From positions 21,638,283 to 21,702,282 of the forward strand of contig NC_091943.1 in NCBI RefSeq assembly GCF_041260155.1: DNA of 64,000 nt. The letters run 5' to 3'. This document shows, piece after piece, positions 22,901 to 35,125 of the stretch (the first letter of the stretch is position 1; every line of letters starts with the position of its first letter). The DNA comes from Ptychodera flava. Taxonomy: Eukaryota; Hemichordata; Enteropneusta; Ptychoderidae. The translations under genes were made by a program, and so were the position numbers. Under the pieces are notes generated by a model, which saw only the letters and a list, made by a program, of their open reading frames with translations, was not told where the DNA came from and searched no databases.

Positions 22901-25732
22901 ATTACAAAATTGCAGTCAGTTAACCCATTTTGTGGATTTTCTTTCTACAAATGTACCTGAATGGTTCTACTCCGGAATAAAAAGGACGCTATGTGTTCTA
23001 CAGACTCAGTATGCCCAAATAATCACGTGATGCCGGTACAAACAAACCCACATGTGTACTAACGAGTATGGAAATGCACGTATGTCTATGCGTGTTTGCG
23101 CACATGGCTTTGTTTGTACCGTGGTCGATTCGAATTCCGGGTTGGCCTATTATTCTTGCATTCAAAAATTTTGGGCCTTAAAGTATTAATAGTCGCGCCA
23201 GCGGCTTACTGACTACGCATGCGCTTATTCATAATATACTATGCGAGTAACCGGAAGTGTACCCTTCTTTCGTGGGCGCCGCCATGTTTTTTTTGAGTAC
23301 TCGTAAATAAACAAATACGAAACAAATTATTATTATATAACATGCCATTTATAAAATATACCTCTTTTATTAGCCAGTAAATGTTATTATGCACCTTGTC
23401 ACTGATACAGAATATCGTTAATATAGATAAAGGGAGAAAACAGTCGCGCATATGAACGGTGGCATACGCAAAGAATGCTGGGATTGAATTTTAGAAAAGC
23501 GCCCCCAGTGTCAATAATTAAATTCAAAAATTGCCAGTTTTTAGACGGAACGCTATAGTTTTCAGCTTGCAAGTGGAAGTTGGGCAGTGCAGTTACTATT
23601 GCAATGATAATGATTGCATGATACGTCCCTTGTTTAACGCAATAGGCTGTTATCAATGTAAAACTTGCCAATTTTTGTCCAAAATATTTACACGTTACAG
23701 AAAATCTATAGGCCTACCTGCACTGCTGCAGGGTTTGACGTCCGCGCGTGTACGTACGTGAACTGCTTTCATCAGAGGGAAACTGGGCATAGTTGTCATA
23801 TATACGTTTATGAAGTAACAATTAATTACATTTTATCATGAATCAATACAAATAACATTGCCAATCTTAACCCCTGGCGCGACACCAAGGGCTGAGCCCT
23901 ATATAATATTATGTTTTGTGAGCATGTAGGTCAGTATTATCCTACACAGATTCTGACGTTCACTTAAAGCCCCATTAGCTGCATCTCTTTGCATTTACTT
24001 ACCAAAAGACCTTCCAATCGTGAGAGAGATGTTTTGGATTCCTGTAACGAACTCACATTGTCTTTGAAAATGTCAGTATTTCAATCTTTTGTGCTGGATG
24101 TGGTCAATGAGATTAACTTGCTTACCTATATGTATGCGGCGGCCATATTTGAATTGCAACTCAAAAGTTATCTGGTTGTTCAAATCAGAGTTGTGCATTT
24201 TTCACTAATGTTTGAAAACATTTCTGCGATCACACTTCAGTTAGCACTTTTACATGAGTTACCGGTACATGTGATTTCAAATAATCTTACTTAAAAAACG
24301 CAAAAAAGAAACAGCTAGTGGGGCTTTAATGATTATCAACCTGGTACTGCTGTTAGTGCTGTCACTCATATGTTGTATCATTGATAAAATTTTCCAGTGA
24401 CTTTACAATGAATCCCCCATAGTGGAATGGGGTGAAATGCTAATTTATCAGAAGTAATCAACAGGCAAAGAGAATTAGTAAAACAAAAGTAATTTACATT
24501 GTTGGCCATGAGGGCGCTGTACTTAAAGCAGCAGTCCTCAGTTTCGGGTTCTTACATTGGTCCTTGTTGACATTGACCATTTATGTGATGTTAGTTCTTT
24601 ATTCTCTTTTGAAAGTTGTGTTCAGTTAATCAAGTTTTGTTCAGAAATAAAGCTGATAACCAGCCTGCCCCTTTTAATAATACGAGAATGAATTCTCTTT
24701 AACACAGCAATTTTCTCTGCTTCTTAGCTTACAGATCACGCCATGGCGGCCATGTTACACTACCATCTACCACATCTGCCAGAAATTGCCATCAAATCGT
24801 TCATGGTAAGTTTCCTGTTATTCTCCTATTTGGCAAAGAAAAGTCAGGGTAGAAAAGATAGAAAACACTGTGAAACATGCCAGCAAGTCTTTTGAGACCT
24901 ACTCTGGTGTTTTGACTGAAATAATTAGTGCGTCCAAGTTCTACTGAAACTATCTTCCATAGTTCATTGGTTTATCAGTTTTGTAGCTTTTCAGTATGAA
25001 AGGGCCAGTGGCTGTATCTATAGATAATTTTTCAGTATTTTTTGTTTTTTAATGTCAACTCCCATTTCTTGTTTTACTCCCCAAAAGCATGTTGATATAC
25101 ACAGTATTCAGTTTGCCAACCCAGCCTGTTATATGTAGACTGCATTGTTATTGTTGACAAGTGAATTCTAGTCAAGACTAGAATCAAATATAAGCAATAA
25201 CAGTGCATTTTACACATATAGCTGCTGTGTTGGTAAGCTAAATAGTTGGTGTTTGAACATGCTCTGGGGAGTAGAACCATGACTTGCAATTTAAATACAA
25301 AAATCAAAATAGCAAATAAAAATCATCAAAAGTTACAGCTACTGGCCCTTCATAGTGACAATTCCCTCAAAGAATGTAGTTTATCGATGCTTCTTTCTGC
25401 CGTCAGTAGTGAAGTGTCTCATACAGGAGCTTTGACAAGAAGGAGGTGCTTGTATGAATAGGCAGCATAACTTTGCATATTTGATATCATATTTCTCGTA
25501 GGATAAGTATTGCTATTATTAACAGTTTCTTTGTGACTTTGTGACTTGATTCACATATTAGAGTTCTGTGCTTACTTGCAATGTTCTATCTTTGCAGACA
25601 TGGTTGCACAGCTACACCACCCTGTTTTCCACTCCGTGTCACAGATGCGGTAAATACCTGAACAACAACCTGCCACCGACGTGGCGCGATTTCAGAACAC
25701 TTGATGTTACTCATGATAATTGTCGACAATGA
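16919..25732 (+). CDS. MED27: Mediator complex subunit 27, complete, 8 exons
   Basis: The product is a subunit of the Mediator tail/upper module, which links activators to RNA polymerase II in the nucleus. Exons: 16919-17109, 19019-19163, 19427-19554, 20806-20899, 21647-21754, 22626-22667, 24728-24805 and 25598-25732. They total 921 nt and encode 306 aa, against about 311 for human MED27. All borders are GT-AG and phases match. Recognisable blocks are LSATQKLRASVTRVF near the N-terminus, GLLSLDPVQDKTPLY, LLQSYKWSSK, ITVNRPKGAG and the C-terminal TPCHRCGKYL with PPTWRDFRTL. The last two carry the family's conserved Cys pair and the terminal THDNC, a probable zinc site. The start follows the 5' flank AGGAAAATGG and matches the family N-terminus. 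Introns are full of MITEs. It is the only housekeeping-type gene in the window and is certain. Confidence 0.97.
17467..17529. repeat. MED27: Short hairpin in MED27 intron 1
   Basis: CTCACAGGGTTTTAGCATGG pairs with CCATGCTAAAACGTGAG across about 26 nt. No target duplication was identified. Confidence 0.5.
18182..18706. mobile_element. MED27: Compound inverted repeat in MED27 intron 1
   Basis: Four diverged arms of about 100-145 bp alternate in orientation (about 18182-18325, 18338-18430, 18431-18560, 18560-18706). Each carries TTTCRTGTGATTTTC, a GCCAAAACATAAGC-type phrase, CATTCCRGTCA and GGGCACCTCT, or their complements. Terminal CATACCTGATACTTAATC recurs inverted at the far end. It reads as two foldback MITEs side by side. 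Transcribed within the intron, it could fold into a long double-stranded RNA. Confidence 0.65.
18715..18925 (-). mobile_element. TTAA-type MITE, GGCCC family, partial copy
   Basis: Reverse-complement match to the element at 24997-25352: shared CAGCCTG, ACTGCAT and GACAAGTGAATTCT phrases. It ends in GGCCCTTTAA, preserving the TTAA target. It lies in MED27 intron 1. Confidence 0.6.
19616..19840 (-). mobile_element. Solo end of a Helentron-like element plus microsatellite
   Basis: TTTTAGCTCCTATGG, followed by ACATATATG and AGAAGCTAGTA, matches the reverse complement of the terminal hairpin at 55685-55724. A degenerate (GTAT)n tract follows at about 19690-19830. No core repeats remain. It lies in MED27 intron 3. 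Confidence 0.55.
23032..23122. repeat. Short inverted repeat in MED27 intron 6
   Basis: CGGTACAAACAAACCCACATG and a near-identical inverted copy enclose about 50 bp. It is a possible tiny MITE; no target duplication was assigned. Confidence 0.45.
23964..24329. mobile_element. TTAA-type MITE, AGCCCC family
   Basis: It begins TTAAAGCCCCATTAGCTG and ends with the inverse CAGCTAGTGGGGCTTTAA, 366 bp including both TTAA sites. TTAA targets are used by piggyBac and Kolobok transposons. The interior has one open frame of 101 codons (23989-24294) with no resemblance to a known protein. It lies in MED27 intron 6. Confidence 0.75.
24515..24690 (+). repeat. Unclassified interspersed repeat, copy 1
   Basis: Shares CTTGTTGACATTGACSRTTTAT, an AGTTCTTTA/TAGTCCTTT step and AGATAAAGCTRATAA with 32440-32550 in the same order. 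No ends are defined. Its TTAAAG start may mark another TTAA element. Confidence 0.5.
24997..25352. mobile_element. TTAA-type MITE, GGCCC family
   Basis: Inverted ends TGAAAGGGCCAGTGGCTGTA and TACAGCTACTGGCCCTTCA bound about 356 bp in MED27 intron 7. Related copies end in GGCCCTTTAA, so the original target was probably TTAA, now mutated. The inner phrase AGTTACAGCTA is shared with the AGCCCC family, showing the two are related. Confidence 0.65.
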
Positions 25733-27080
25733 TGAGTGAGATGGAAGATAAGACTGCCTTCGCCCCTCAGAATCGGGTGCCAACATGACTGCCATACAGT
25801 TGTCAATGTCACATTGTGTTTTCATAAAGTTTAAGGCATATATGCAAGTTTTATTTGAATTATGCCCCTTTGTGAAGCCCTCTGACACAGTGTCATAGCC
25901 ACTGGTATTTGTGATTATTTGGTCTGATTGCTGACTCCTCTGAGATATTCAGAAAAAGAAAAAAGGTTGTTGAAGGATACTGAAGCCATCTATTGACACC
26001 AATGCGATGTGTGCCACCCACCAGTCAGTCTTATCTCTTTTTACCATCGATCACATTCCAAGTGGCAAGATGACCAGAGTGAACTGTACAGGTGCTGGTC
26101 TTCTGGTCAAGTAGATAGCTGCAACACTGACACTTTGTTCCTATGGTCACCTGATTTAGTCAGTGACCTTGGCAGTGATAGCTTCCCCAATCTGTTTGCC
26201 AACCTGAGTCAATTTTGTCCCCCGGCTACCACCATTCAAGCGCTGAACAGCCAGTCATGTGATCTCCAGGTGATATTCATGAATGCTTTGACGAAGCAAG
26301 TACCTGCTGATCTCCATGGTAACCAGTGTTCTCCTGTGGCTGCCTGTCAAAATACAAGAGCGAGATGGAGTTCATGCTCATTAGATACTGACATTCAATG
26401 ATTGCTGAAGTCCAAAGGCCATGAAGATTGATTTTTTTTATATTTGACAAAATGGTCAGACAGTAGACAATCCATTGCTACATGAGTATCTCATTCACGT
26501 AGCTCAATACATGCAGTATGTCTCCGCACCCACTTAATGCTGAAAATTTCTAGTGGAGAATTTGAGCTGCCAAAAGCATTGAAACCTACATTATGAACTT
26601 TTTCATATGTGATATTTCAAAAAAGACACTTATCTTGCAGAAAAATGGTAATAAGCAGTTTTCACAATGGTGCCTATTGTAGCACTTGGGTTTACACAAT
26701 ACATAGTTAGCATTCAATGATTGTTACAGACATGGCGAACCCTTGATGTGTATGGTTACTGTGCATTATGACAAACTCAGCCTATTACATGTCTTGTACA
26801 TGTGTATAGAACGCCTCTTGCCCCGTAAGATTCAATGGTAACTTGTTGATGACATAGCAGACCGCATTTGACTGAAAGTGAACATTTTCAGCTTGACAAC
26901 TTTGGGTTTAAAAATGGTCAAATCTCATGTTTTAGGAAATCTGGTTTTTAGGAAATTTTTGCATTTAATATCAATTTGATAAACCGCATGACAGTGATTG
27001 AGATATATCAATGGGCCATTTGATGATGAAAATTGTCCTATGTTTTAAAATATTGTCATCTGTCATGGAAATAAAGCATA
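25733..27080 (+). other. MED27: Probable MED27 3' UTR and flank
   Basis: No second gene is seen. A 130-codon open frame at 26009-26401 has no recognisable domain and lies where a 3' UTR is expected. AATAAA at 27070-27075 is the nearest good plus-strand poly(A) signal I found. This assignment is tentative. Confidence 0.35.
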
Positions 27081-27615
27081 TGATTGTCATTTAGAAAATT
27101 AACCCAAAAATTTTGAGTGCAAATTGTGCTAGAGAGGCATGTAATAAAAAAACATAGCCCAAACAAGCCACTATGTGCCTTCAAGGCAGGACACCATTTT
27201 CCCTCCCGACATTGAGCTAATGGTGACCTGCCCTTGGGCACATGATATGGGATGGCACTTAAAACTGCAGCTTTGACCATGCATTGTGGAGAGTTTAAAT
27301 TGATGTAGATTCAGTGTTTTTAAACACAAAGACACCAAATTTACAATTGCATAAATGATGTACATTTGAAGAACAGCCTCAACCCGTATTCTGCGATGCA
27401 GTATGACTTCCAATTGCCAAGTCAGGAAAAAAGCAATAGCATTCGACCAAAGTAGTTTTGTTCACCTACTGGTATGGTATGCTACAGCAGGTTCAGTCAG
27501 TAAAAACCATGTTTATCTATGTCTTCAGAGGCTTTAAATGTTCAAGTCCGAGTTATTAAAAGTGCATCTATGGGATATGTCATGCCCTACCTTTGAACCA
27601 ACTCAATGTGAGGCT

Positions 27616-27962
27616 AAATTGCGCTGTTCCCATATCATGGTTTTCAAAAATAGGGTAGTTAGGTCGGCAGGGATTTTTTTTTCTTCCAAAGTATTGTTAT
27701 TTGTATATATGTATTTTTCAGGGGTTCAGGGCGGTCAAACACAAGCCACAACATTTTCAGAAAAATGTATCATACATATAAAAGGAAAAAAAACACATGA
27801 AAGACATCCTCGTTCAAGCAAAAATTAAATGCCAAGTAACGAACGCGTGATTTTATTGATTGTTTTTTTCTTTTTTTTACTTCCGTGTTTACGTAGCTCT
27901 AAAAATTTTAGGGTCGGCAGCTAAAACATTTGGTAGGTTGGGTTATCGGAACAGCACAATTT
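27616..27962. mobile_element. Possible TIR element, 347 bp
   Basis: AAATTGCGCTGTTCCCATA is matched, with two mismatches, by the inverse of TATCGGAACAGCACAATTT at the other end. GGTCGGCAG occurs just inside both ends in direct orientation. No target duplication is visible. Confidence 0.4.
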
Positions 27963-30900
27963 TTTTGTTCGGCCTGATGGTGACATTAACGTAGCAGAAC
28001 AAGGGTTTAAGTTTTTACTGGGCTAATGAAGGTTCGATGTGATTTAATAGTGTTGAAAATATCACCAAAGTATAACTGTTTCAACGGCTTGCCTATCAGA
28101 CGTGAGATCAGGATATCTTGTTCATAACCAGAATCACGCATTCCGAAGACCTGGGATCGGATTTCTCACACGAGTTGGGGATATTTTGTCTAACAAGAGC
28201 CGCAGGCAGACCGCAGCCGCAGCCGCAGACCACCGCTATTGCGGGCGTGGTCAGTAAGGGGAAGAGGTGGGACGATTGTTGAAAGTTCGGACGTGAGGTA
28301 AGGGGAGCCACTCAAAATTTTTAATTGCCCGACATGAATGGAGGCTCTGATCAATATGGTTAATGTATTTCATGAATAAATCGAATTTTGCCTGATCTTG
28401 TAGCTAGCATCCGTTTGAAGGTCGATTTGATGTGCTTCCTCCAAGGGACATTATAATTAAAGTATGGGGGAGGGGGTTTGAGCTGTGCGCAAGAGAATCT
28501 TTCTCAGTGCGGAACCTCGAACTTGAAGGAGCATTGTAAATATCAACAATTCGCGTGTGATCATTAGGTAATGGGAGTTTTTTGTTGTTTAAGCTGAATT
28601 ACTAACTCAAATACCATTTTTCCAACTCAAACAAATTTACGCAACACCGATTATTTCAAATCGATAGCAGTTAAAAACGTTATTATCAAATACCTTGCAG
28701 ACAGTCGCCTCAGACGTGTCAAAGGTCAGCTTGGTTGTCATCAAGCAACGGATCCTCGTCACAGCAACGGCGGAGATGTATTTATCCAGCGTTTCAGAAA
28801 TTCTGTCATTGGCGACAGTGGTTAATGGTTTGTGTAAACGTCAATACTGATATTGCGCTTCGCACTACAACAGGTAAACAGTTTCTGTCGTCAAGGAACT
28901 GGGTCTCATTTGCCTTAAAATTAATTGTTTCGGCGTATATATGCACAGTACAACGTGAATTCTACCACCTGTTGATTGCACCCCACGCCTGTTGAAAACC
29001 CTTGTATCGGTTGGCGCCACTGACTGCGTTCCTTGTGTTTTAAAGGTTGGTACATTGATATTTCTGTGCAACTGTTTTTTATATGTTTTGTTTTATTTTT
29101 GCTGTAGTTACGGTGACAAACATCCCCGACGTTTGGATGGATATATTCTTCATTGTACATGTATAGGGCATGGTATTACATGTAAAGCGACGCCAACTCT
29201 CAGAATAACGAATGAATGCAGAACAAGAGAATTGACAAACAGGGTTTTTTTTCAAAGGAATATACCTCGTTTGTTATATAATAATCTCTACGGTGGAATA
29301 GTTCCTTTAAGAGGTACATAATGAGTTGGGGACAAGCCGCTCATTGCAAATTTTTCATTGTTATACAGTAACTGAGTTGACTTCAGAGCGATTATGTGAC
29401 CTGCGGCACACCCACCCCTTACAGCAGCACATGATACTTTACGAACTACAGTATCAAAACCGATGGGGAGAGATGAGGGGAGGGCGTATTGCCATAGAGG
29501 GAGGGTATATGCACATGTACCGCGGTGCTTTTGACTTTTCGTACTATTTAGACAGTTTGACCGATCGAGGAAACATTGATAAAATCAGGGTCGGGGGATC
29601 GTCATAAAATGTAGCCTTTTGACCCCTGCTTTTGCATCCAGTACGAATTTGACTTACCAATTTGTATGGGAAATGTAGAGTTTTGACGCCGATGTTTGGC
29701 CCAAAACGCAGACTTCTGATCCAAGATTTTACGCAATATTGTATTTTGCGCTTTTTAATACGAACTTTCAAGGGCGAGTACACATGTAACAAAATCAAGG
29801 ATGAGTGCCCAATCCCCGGGGACGATGAAAGAATGGTTGTAGTCGGGTTAATTAATGTGTAGCTTGGTACCTGCACAAATCAATACCTGACATCCGGATA
29901 CTCTGCCATGGGAACCGCTGTTAACACTAGGCAGACATCCACGTGTACACCAGACCTTTGGAACAAATAGCAACCGAACTGTTTTATTCTTATTTTTATT
30001 TGAATCTCACTCAGCATGACTTAGTGGTCACTTTTGTAGTCGTATTGAAATAAGAATTGTGTATCCGTGGGCTTGGAACGACGATCATTGACCGGTTTAA
30101 CAGAGTCTGATGTGTGACGCAGGAAAAATGGCGAAAATCTATTTGATCAAATCAACGAAATCGCTTTCATTCACATGTGTGTTTTTATATGCGATGTTGT
30201 ATTTCATATTTGTTATTTACCCCAACACCCACCGACCTGCTAAGAAAGATGGACAAAAATCCACATGATAGCCTCTCATGCGACGATTTTTTTTACCTAT
30301 ATCGTTGATCTTTATAATAGTAAATGTATCACGCAAGATCGTTTAATTTTAACCGAAAAAAGGTTATTGCCGGCGGTCATAGACTGTAGAGAAACGTTTC
30401 TCTATTGTCTATGTTGCCATGCACGATTCAGATTGATCTGTGGTTACGAGTAGTCTATTCTAGTGTTTACACGGCAAATACTTGATATAAGAGCTCTGAG
30501 TTTTAAGATCCACAAAAGCACCGACTGAACAGCTCATCAATTTTCTCGGTGACGTTTCATGTACGGTTGTTGCATGATGTGAGGACATTATTACTCTGAG
30601 GGCTTTGACAAAATGACTGCGATTCCCTTCTGTGAATGAAAGACACTGAATAAATATGAAAGCTGCATGCCTCCTATTTTCCCTCGTAGGCAGTTGCAAG
30701 CGTCTTCCAAGATTTTGACTTGTATATGACATAGTAAACTTCTGGGTACTTCGCAAAATGGAGATCGTGATCAGGAAGGGATTTGTGCTTCAGTGTCCAT
30801 AATTTAGCAATTTTACTTCGTTTTAACGATTCATGATGAATATTGTATAAATAGAAAAAATCGTTGAGCTCATAATGGCTGCACATCAATGTTTCGTCTG

Positions 30901-31599
30901 TGTCAGTGATATGCGGCTAAATCGTTAACCGGGGTTTGGAAGGGATGGTACAATGTCACGAGTTACGAGTTAAGTATTAGGTGACGGAAAGAAAATAGAT
31001 TTTCTTCAAAAGCAACAAAAGAAATTTAGGTACAGCTTTCTTTAGCTCAAGCCTCTAGCTGTAAAGGGCACGTCTTTCTCGTATAACATTTTGTCTGTGT
31101 AGCGTAATCCTGATGTTTTCGCTCGTGCGAAATACACGTCGGGGCAGGTTCATACGAATGGAAAGTTCAAAAATCCCGTCGTTTGAATCAATCGAAATTT
31201 TTAGATCGAGATATTTGAACTTGCATAGACTCGATTTTTTAATAAAATGTAGAAATCGTCTCATTTTTGTTAAAATGACAATCACGTCGGGTTTTTTGTG
31301 CTTAAGTAAAGTCAAGCAACGGCGCTTTGAAATGTCATCGAATTGAGTCGCAGTGAAAAAATGGTTCCTCTAGGGCGAAAGGTGTGCAGAAACTCAAGAT
31401 TCCCATGGCCTTACATAAATTACGTCACCTTCATTCCATATCATAGATCCTAAAGGTCAGATATCTACTCGGTCCTACAATAGTCTAAAGCCCAATTCCC
31501 TCCCCACAACGGGCATCTGATGCCTCTCCCTACAATTCTCGAAGGGCTGTCGAAGGTCAGGGGTCGTCTTCAAAGGTCAAGCAGTCTTTATCCGGTTAG
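27963..31599. other. Intergenic, no gene recognised
   Basis: A GC-rich patch at 28195-28260 carries tandem GCCGCA units. No open frame here has recognisable domains or convincing splice context. I found no RNA gene and no transposon termini. Confidence 0.4.
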
Positions 31600-31675
31600 G
31601 AACGAAACCGCGGCGCCAATATTTATTGAGTTTCGTTTGTCGATTTTTTTTCGATCGAGGCTACTGTGGTGAACG
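31560..31675 (+). promoter_or_regulatory. Candidate promoter and 5' non-coding exon of the TRIM-NHL gene
   Basis: The CG-containing stretch GAAACCGCGGCGCC is followed by a good donor GTAAGTG at 31676. The TRIM coding exon begins with a strong acceptor (CACCTGTAG, ending at 35660), so an upstream non-coding exon must exist. This is the best nearby candidate, giving a 4-kb first intron. The link is inference. Confidence 0.35.
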
Positions 31676-32439
31676 GTAAGTGAAAACAAAATTCGCAGTG
31701 ATCTGATCTTATTATTCTGGTCGCCGTTGTGTGTGCACTCGATCAGTGTAGAGCTACAAACCAAGAAACATATATAATGCCATAAACGTTTTTTTAATCA
31801 CATGCGAGGCATCTTTGAAGTGTTCCATTTTACAACCAGGAAATATACGACCAAATGAAGCAGGAAAAGACGTTCGCTCGGTCTGAAGAACGTATTACGG
31901 TACCCCATACATTCAGCTTTCGATGTGAAAACAAATCCCCCCCAAAACAGCCTGGCCGATTTCATACTCCGTGTAACCGAACGGCATGAAAAACATGAGG
32001 TTTTTTACCCGCGCTGTCGTTACTTTTCGCGGTCACTAGAAAATGACCACTTTGTTCGCATTTGCAACGTGAAAAGTGAAACCTTTATGAAAAGAGGGGA
32101 GTAATAAAAACGACCCAATCATTTCCGATTTTCAGAAAATCTGCCCAGACGTAAAGCTGGTATTCCTCGTGTAGTGAGGGGGCATCAGTTTCACATGGTT
32201 TCCACATCAATGGCCGAATAAGTGCAGTTAGATACGATAAATATATGAAAGAAAGAAACAAAGGATTGTGGCCCTTGTCTGATCAAATATGTCGCGACTG
32301 AGTTGATCGTCTTGGTCTTCCTACATGTTAGGTGTATGTAGAATGATGTGTCATCCCAAAATACATGCGGGCCAATGAATTTTTGACTCACAATTGATTA
32401 TATTTCAAGAGGTCGAATGAGCAGTGTTTGATCCCCTGT

Positions 32440-32550
32440 TCTCGTGTTAGTGCTTGTTGACATTGACGGTTTATCTGAATTTAGTCCTTTGGTGCACAGT
32501 TCGTCAATTTGCCCAGAGATAAAGCTAATAAAAACCTGTCCCTTCAAGAA
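32440..32550 (+). repeat. Unclassified interspersed repeat, copy 2
   Basis: Partner of 24515-24690; shares CTTGTTGACATTGACGGTTTAT and AGAGATAAAGCTAATAA. No termini were recognised. Confidence 0.5.
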
Positions 32551-33394
32551 ATATAGACCACGGTCCCTCCACTCGTGTATACACCTACTGAGAGAGAGAG
32601 AGCTTCCTGCATGATTTCAGTGCTTTACCACCTTAATATAAATCTTACAGAAAAAAATATCGTCAACAAATATTTCTGAATATGACTAATACTGGTAGAA
32701 TTGTGATCGATTTTGGCTGTGCAGACTTTGTACGCGGACATGTATCATGACGACATGAGTCACAGGTAGGCATGTTTGCTTGTTCTCGGTTTGGACATAT
32801 GCACAAAAAGCCCCATTCTTTATTGAGAGGAATTCCGCTGTTGTGCTGATTTTAGTTTTGTTGATGATGACCTGGTCAAAGGTAATATGATATAACCCTA
32901 GTCCCTTTATGGAGGGCCTGTGATGTAATCAAGCAACGTTTCACGGCACCGTGGTGGAGTGGCCTGTCGAAGAGATGAATACTCGTACGGATTGGTGCTT
33001 CAGCCTATTTGAAGCACAGTCGCGTTTAAACTTGTTAAAGGCATGGCTTGCCAGGAAATTTACTTACTTGATTACAATTTCAATGGAAAGCAAAGGGCTA
33101 TGATACCTTCATAATCCTCGTACAGACTTGAACAAACTCGATCCCTGAGATTCTTGGTCATTGACCTCTTCACGGCTACGAGGTAGTTTCTGATAAAACC
33201 ACGCAAAACATTTTGTGAGTTTAACCCTCTCATGGGAGTGTTAGAGTCCTGATGTCTAATACAGTAGAACGTACAGTCTTACTCTAAGATAACCCATGGA
33301 CAATTTTTTTATTGTATGTTGATAAACAGGCAACATGCCTCAACTAATACAATAAACGCTGGGGTTATCGAGATACTGAGGTATGGCTATAGGC

Positions 33395-34646
33395 TTCAAT
33401 GTAGAATGCCCTTCGGGGATATTCAGACATTAAACTTTTACAATACTGTTTTGGTTTACCATCCGTTGAGGGCTCATTTTGAAGTCCATGGAGTAAATAA
33501 AGTTTGAACCAGCTGGCTTTTGTGAAAATCGAAAATGTAATCTTTCCACAGAGTTAGCACAGGGATGGCACCCCCGGGATGGCGGCAATATCGAATTTAA
33601 TGTTCTTTAAATATTGTGTGATTGTTTCCTCTAGTAAGTTTACAAATTTGTGACCCGTATATTGACTTGAAGTGGCACTCCCACTTGGTAACATTTTTAA
33701 AGCACATATTTTTAATGCCAACGGTCGATCTTTTACGTGGCGACTGGGCGCGGATCACGAGATATCAATAAAAACATGTCCTCAAAAAAGTAACAGTTTG
33801 AATTCCGGTGGTCCACCTAAATTCAGCTTCCGAACATCGAACGTTCGGCGCTGGGGCCATTGTCAACTAAGCTATGGAGTACGAGTCTACGCTAACGCTG
33901 CTATACGCCACAGTACCACTCGCGTCCGTGATCGGTCATGCTCCCTGGGGGAAAGCCGAGTCTTACTGACTCTGAGAAAAAACGGAAAACAAAGTTTGAT
34001 TCCACCAGAATTCGCATAGGTGACTAGTACAGTTACGTGCGGTTGATACATAGCGGCCGCCGAGTGGTATGCATAGACGCATACCACGCGCGCGGCGTAC
34101 TGTGTGGCAGACGACAAAATGTAGTCATCGGAGGCGGCTAATATTTGACACATAAAAACTGATGTTTATGTGGTATTAGTTAAAAATATAGTACAACTGA
34201 TTTAGAATAATGAAAACGACAAAAAACAAGGAGAAGTTTTACAAAACTTACCTGAGGTAATGGCATAATGCTGTATATAAAGTCTTTGCAGTGGGAAGTA
34301 AATTAATTGCGTCGTTCGAACTTATTGTAGACTCCCTAGAATATCGTCCATCAGCATTACAACAAACCTTCGGGGGATTTCGGGTCAAAATCAGAAACGA
34401 TCGTAAAACTTCAGGATGTGAAAAATGCGCTCGGGAATTGACATGTTTTTATCGATATCTCGCGATCCGCGCACAGTCGCCACGTCAAATATCGACCGTT
34501 GGCATTAAAAAATGTGTTTTAAAAATGTTACCAAGTGGGAGTGTCTCTTTAATGACCTCGAAAGGGAATGGTTTAATTTTTCCTTGCGGACGGAAAGTTT
34601 GAGGAAATGTTTAAGTCTTTCAATTTGGAGGCGCAATCTACTTTGT
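33395..34646 (-). mobile_element. TTAA-type MITE, family A, split by another MITE
   Basis: Family-A sequence runs from about 33395 (GTAGAATGCCCTTCGGGGAT) to 33670. It resumes at 34549 (TTAATGACCTCGAAAGGG) and ends near 34646 (GGCGCAATCTACTTTGTAA). Joined, the two parts align with the uninterrupted copy at 43316-43655. The break falls exactly at a TTAA. Confidence 0.7.
33671..34548. mobile_element. TTAA-type MITE of 878 bp with 108-bp TIRs
   Basis: Inverted ends of about 108 bp read AGWGRCACTCCCACTTGGTA, then AACATTTTTAAA and TAATGCCAACGGTCGAT. TTGA (33667-33670) and TTAA (34549-34552) flank it, a TTAA duplication with one change. The centre carries a 9-bp-arm hairpin, GTGGTATGC and GCATACCAC, at about 34064-34087. 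No transposase is present; piggyBac- or Kolobok-like by target site. Confidence 0.8.
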
Positions 34647-34757
34647 AACAGGTGGTTGAAACAGGCAGATGAGAGGGCATGCGCAATGAAGAAATAAAGG
34701 GTAAATATCTGTGACTCTTCAAAACGCTTTGAATTATTTTAGTTTGTAAAATATTCC

Positions 34758-35125
34758 TTCAAGGCAATTCGCGCCTCGAAATTAAACGGCTTAAAGTTTT
34801 GCTCGCGTTTTCTTCTTCTTCTAGTAAACTTTCAACTATTCTCTTTCAAAATCAATAATAGAAATTGGGGTTATCGTGCACATTGTGGAACGAGATAAAC
34901 AAAGTGCCCAAAATTTCACGATATTTGAAATGTCCACCTCCGAGTGGTATCTCTATGTAAGGGGAGGGGAGGGGAGGGAATACAATTCCCGATTTTCACA
35001 AAACTCTGCCGGTGAACATTTTGTTTACCCTATAAGCTTCAAAATGAGCCCCAATAAAGTGGTATGTCAAACGAATATTTTAAAAGATTGAGAGTCCATC
35101 TGTCTCCGAGGCGCATCTACCTTAA
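34758..35125 (+). mobile_element. TTAA-type MITE, family A
   Basis: Runs from TTCAAGGCAATTCGCGCCTC to CCGAGGCGCATCTACCTTAA. Includes GAAATTGGGGTTATCGTGCA and AATGAGCCCCAATAAAGTGG as in the 52930 copy. A (GGGGA)n expansion lies near 34961-34978. It sits about 560 bp upstream of the TRIM coding exon's acceptor. Confidence 0.7.

Noticed and set aside
23989-24294. 101-codon frame in a TTAA MITE as transposase
   Set aside because: Too short, no catalytic motif, and not shared with the second copy at 44463-44993.
26009-26401. 130-codon open frame downstream of MED27
   Set aside because: No domain or splice sites, and it lies in the expected 3' UTR. Best read as chance.
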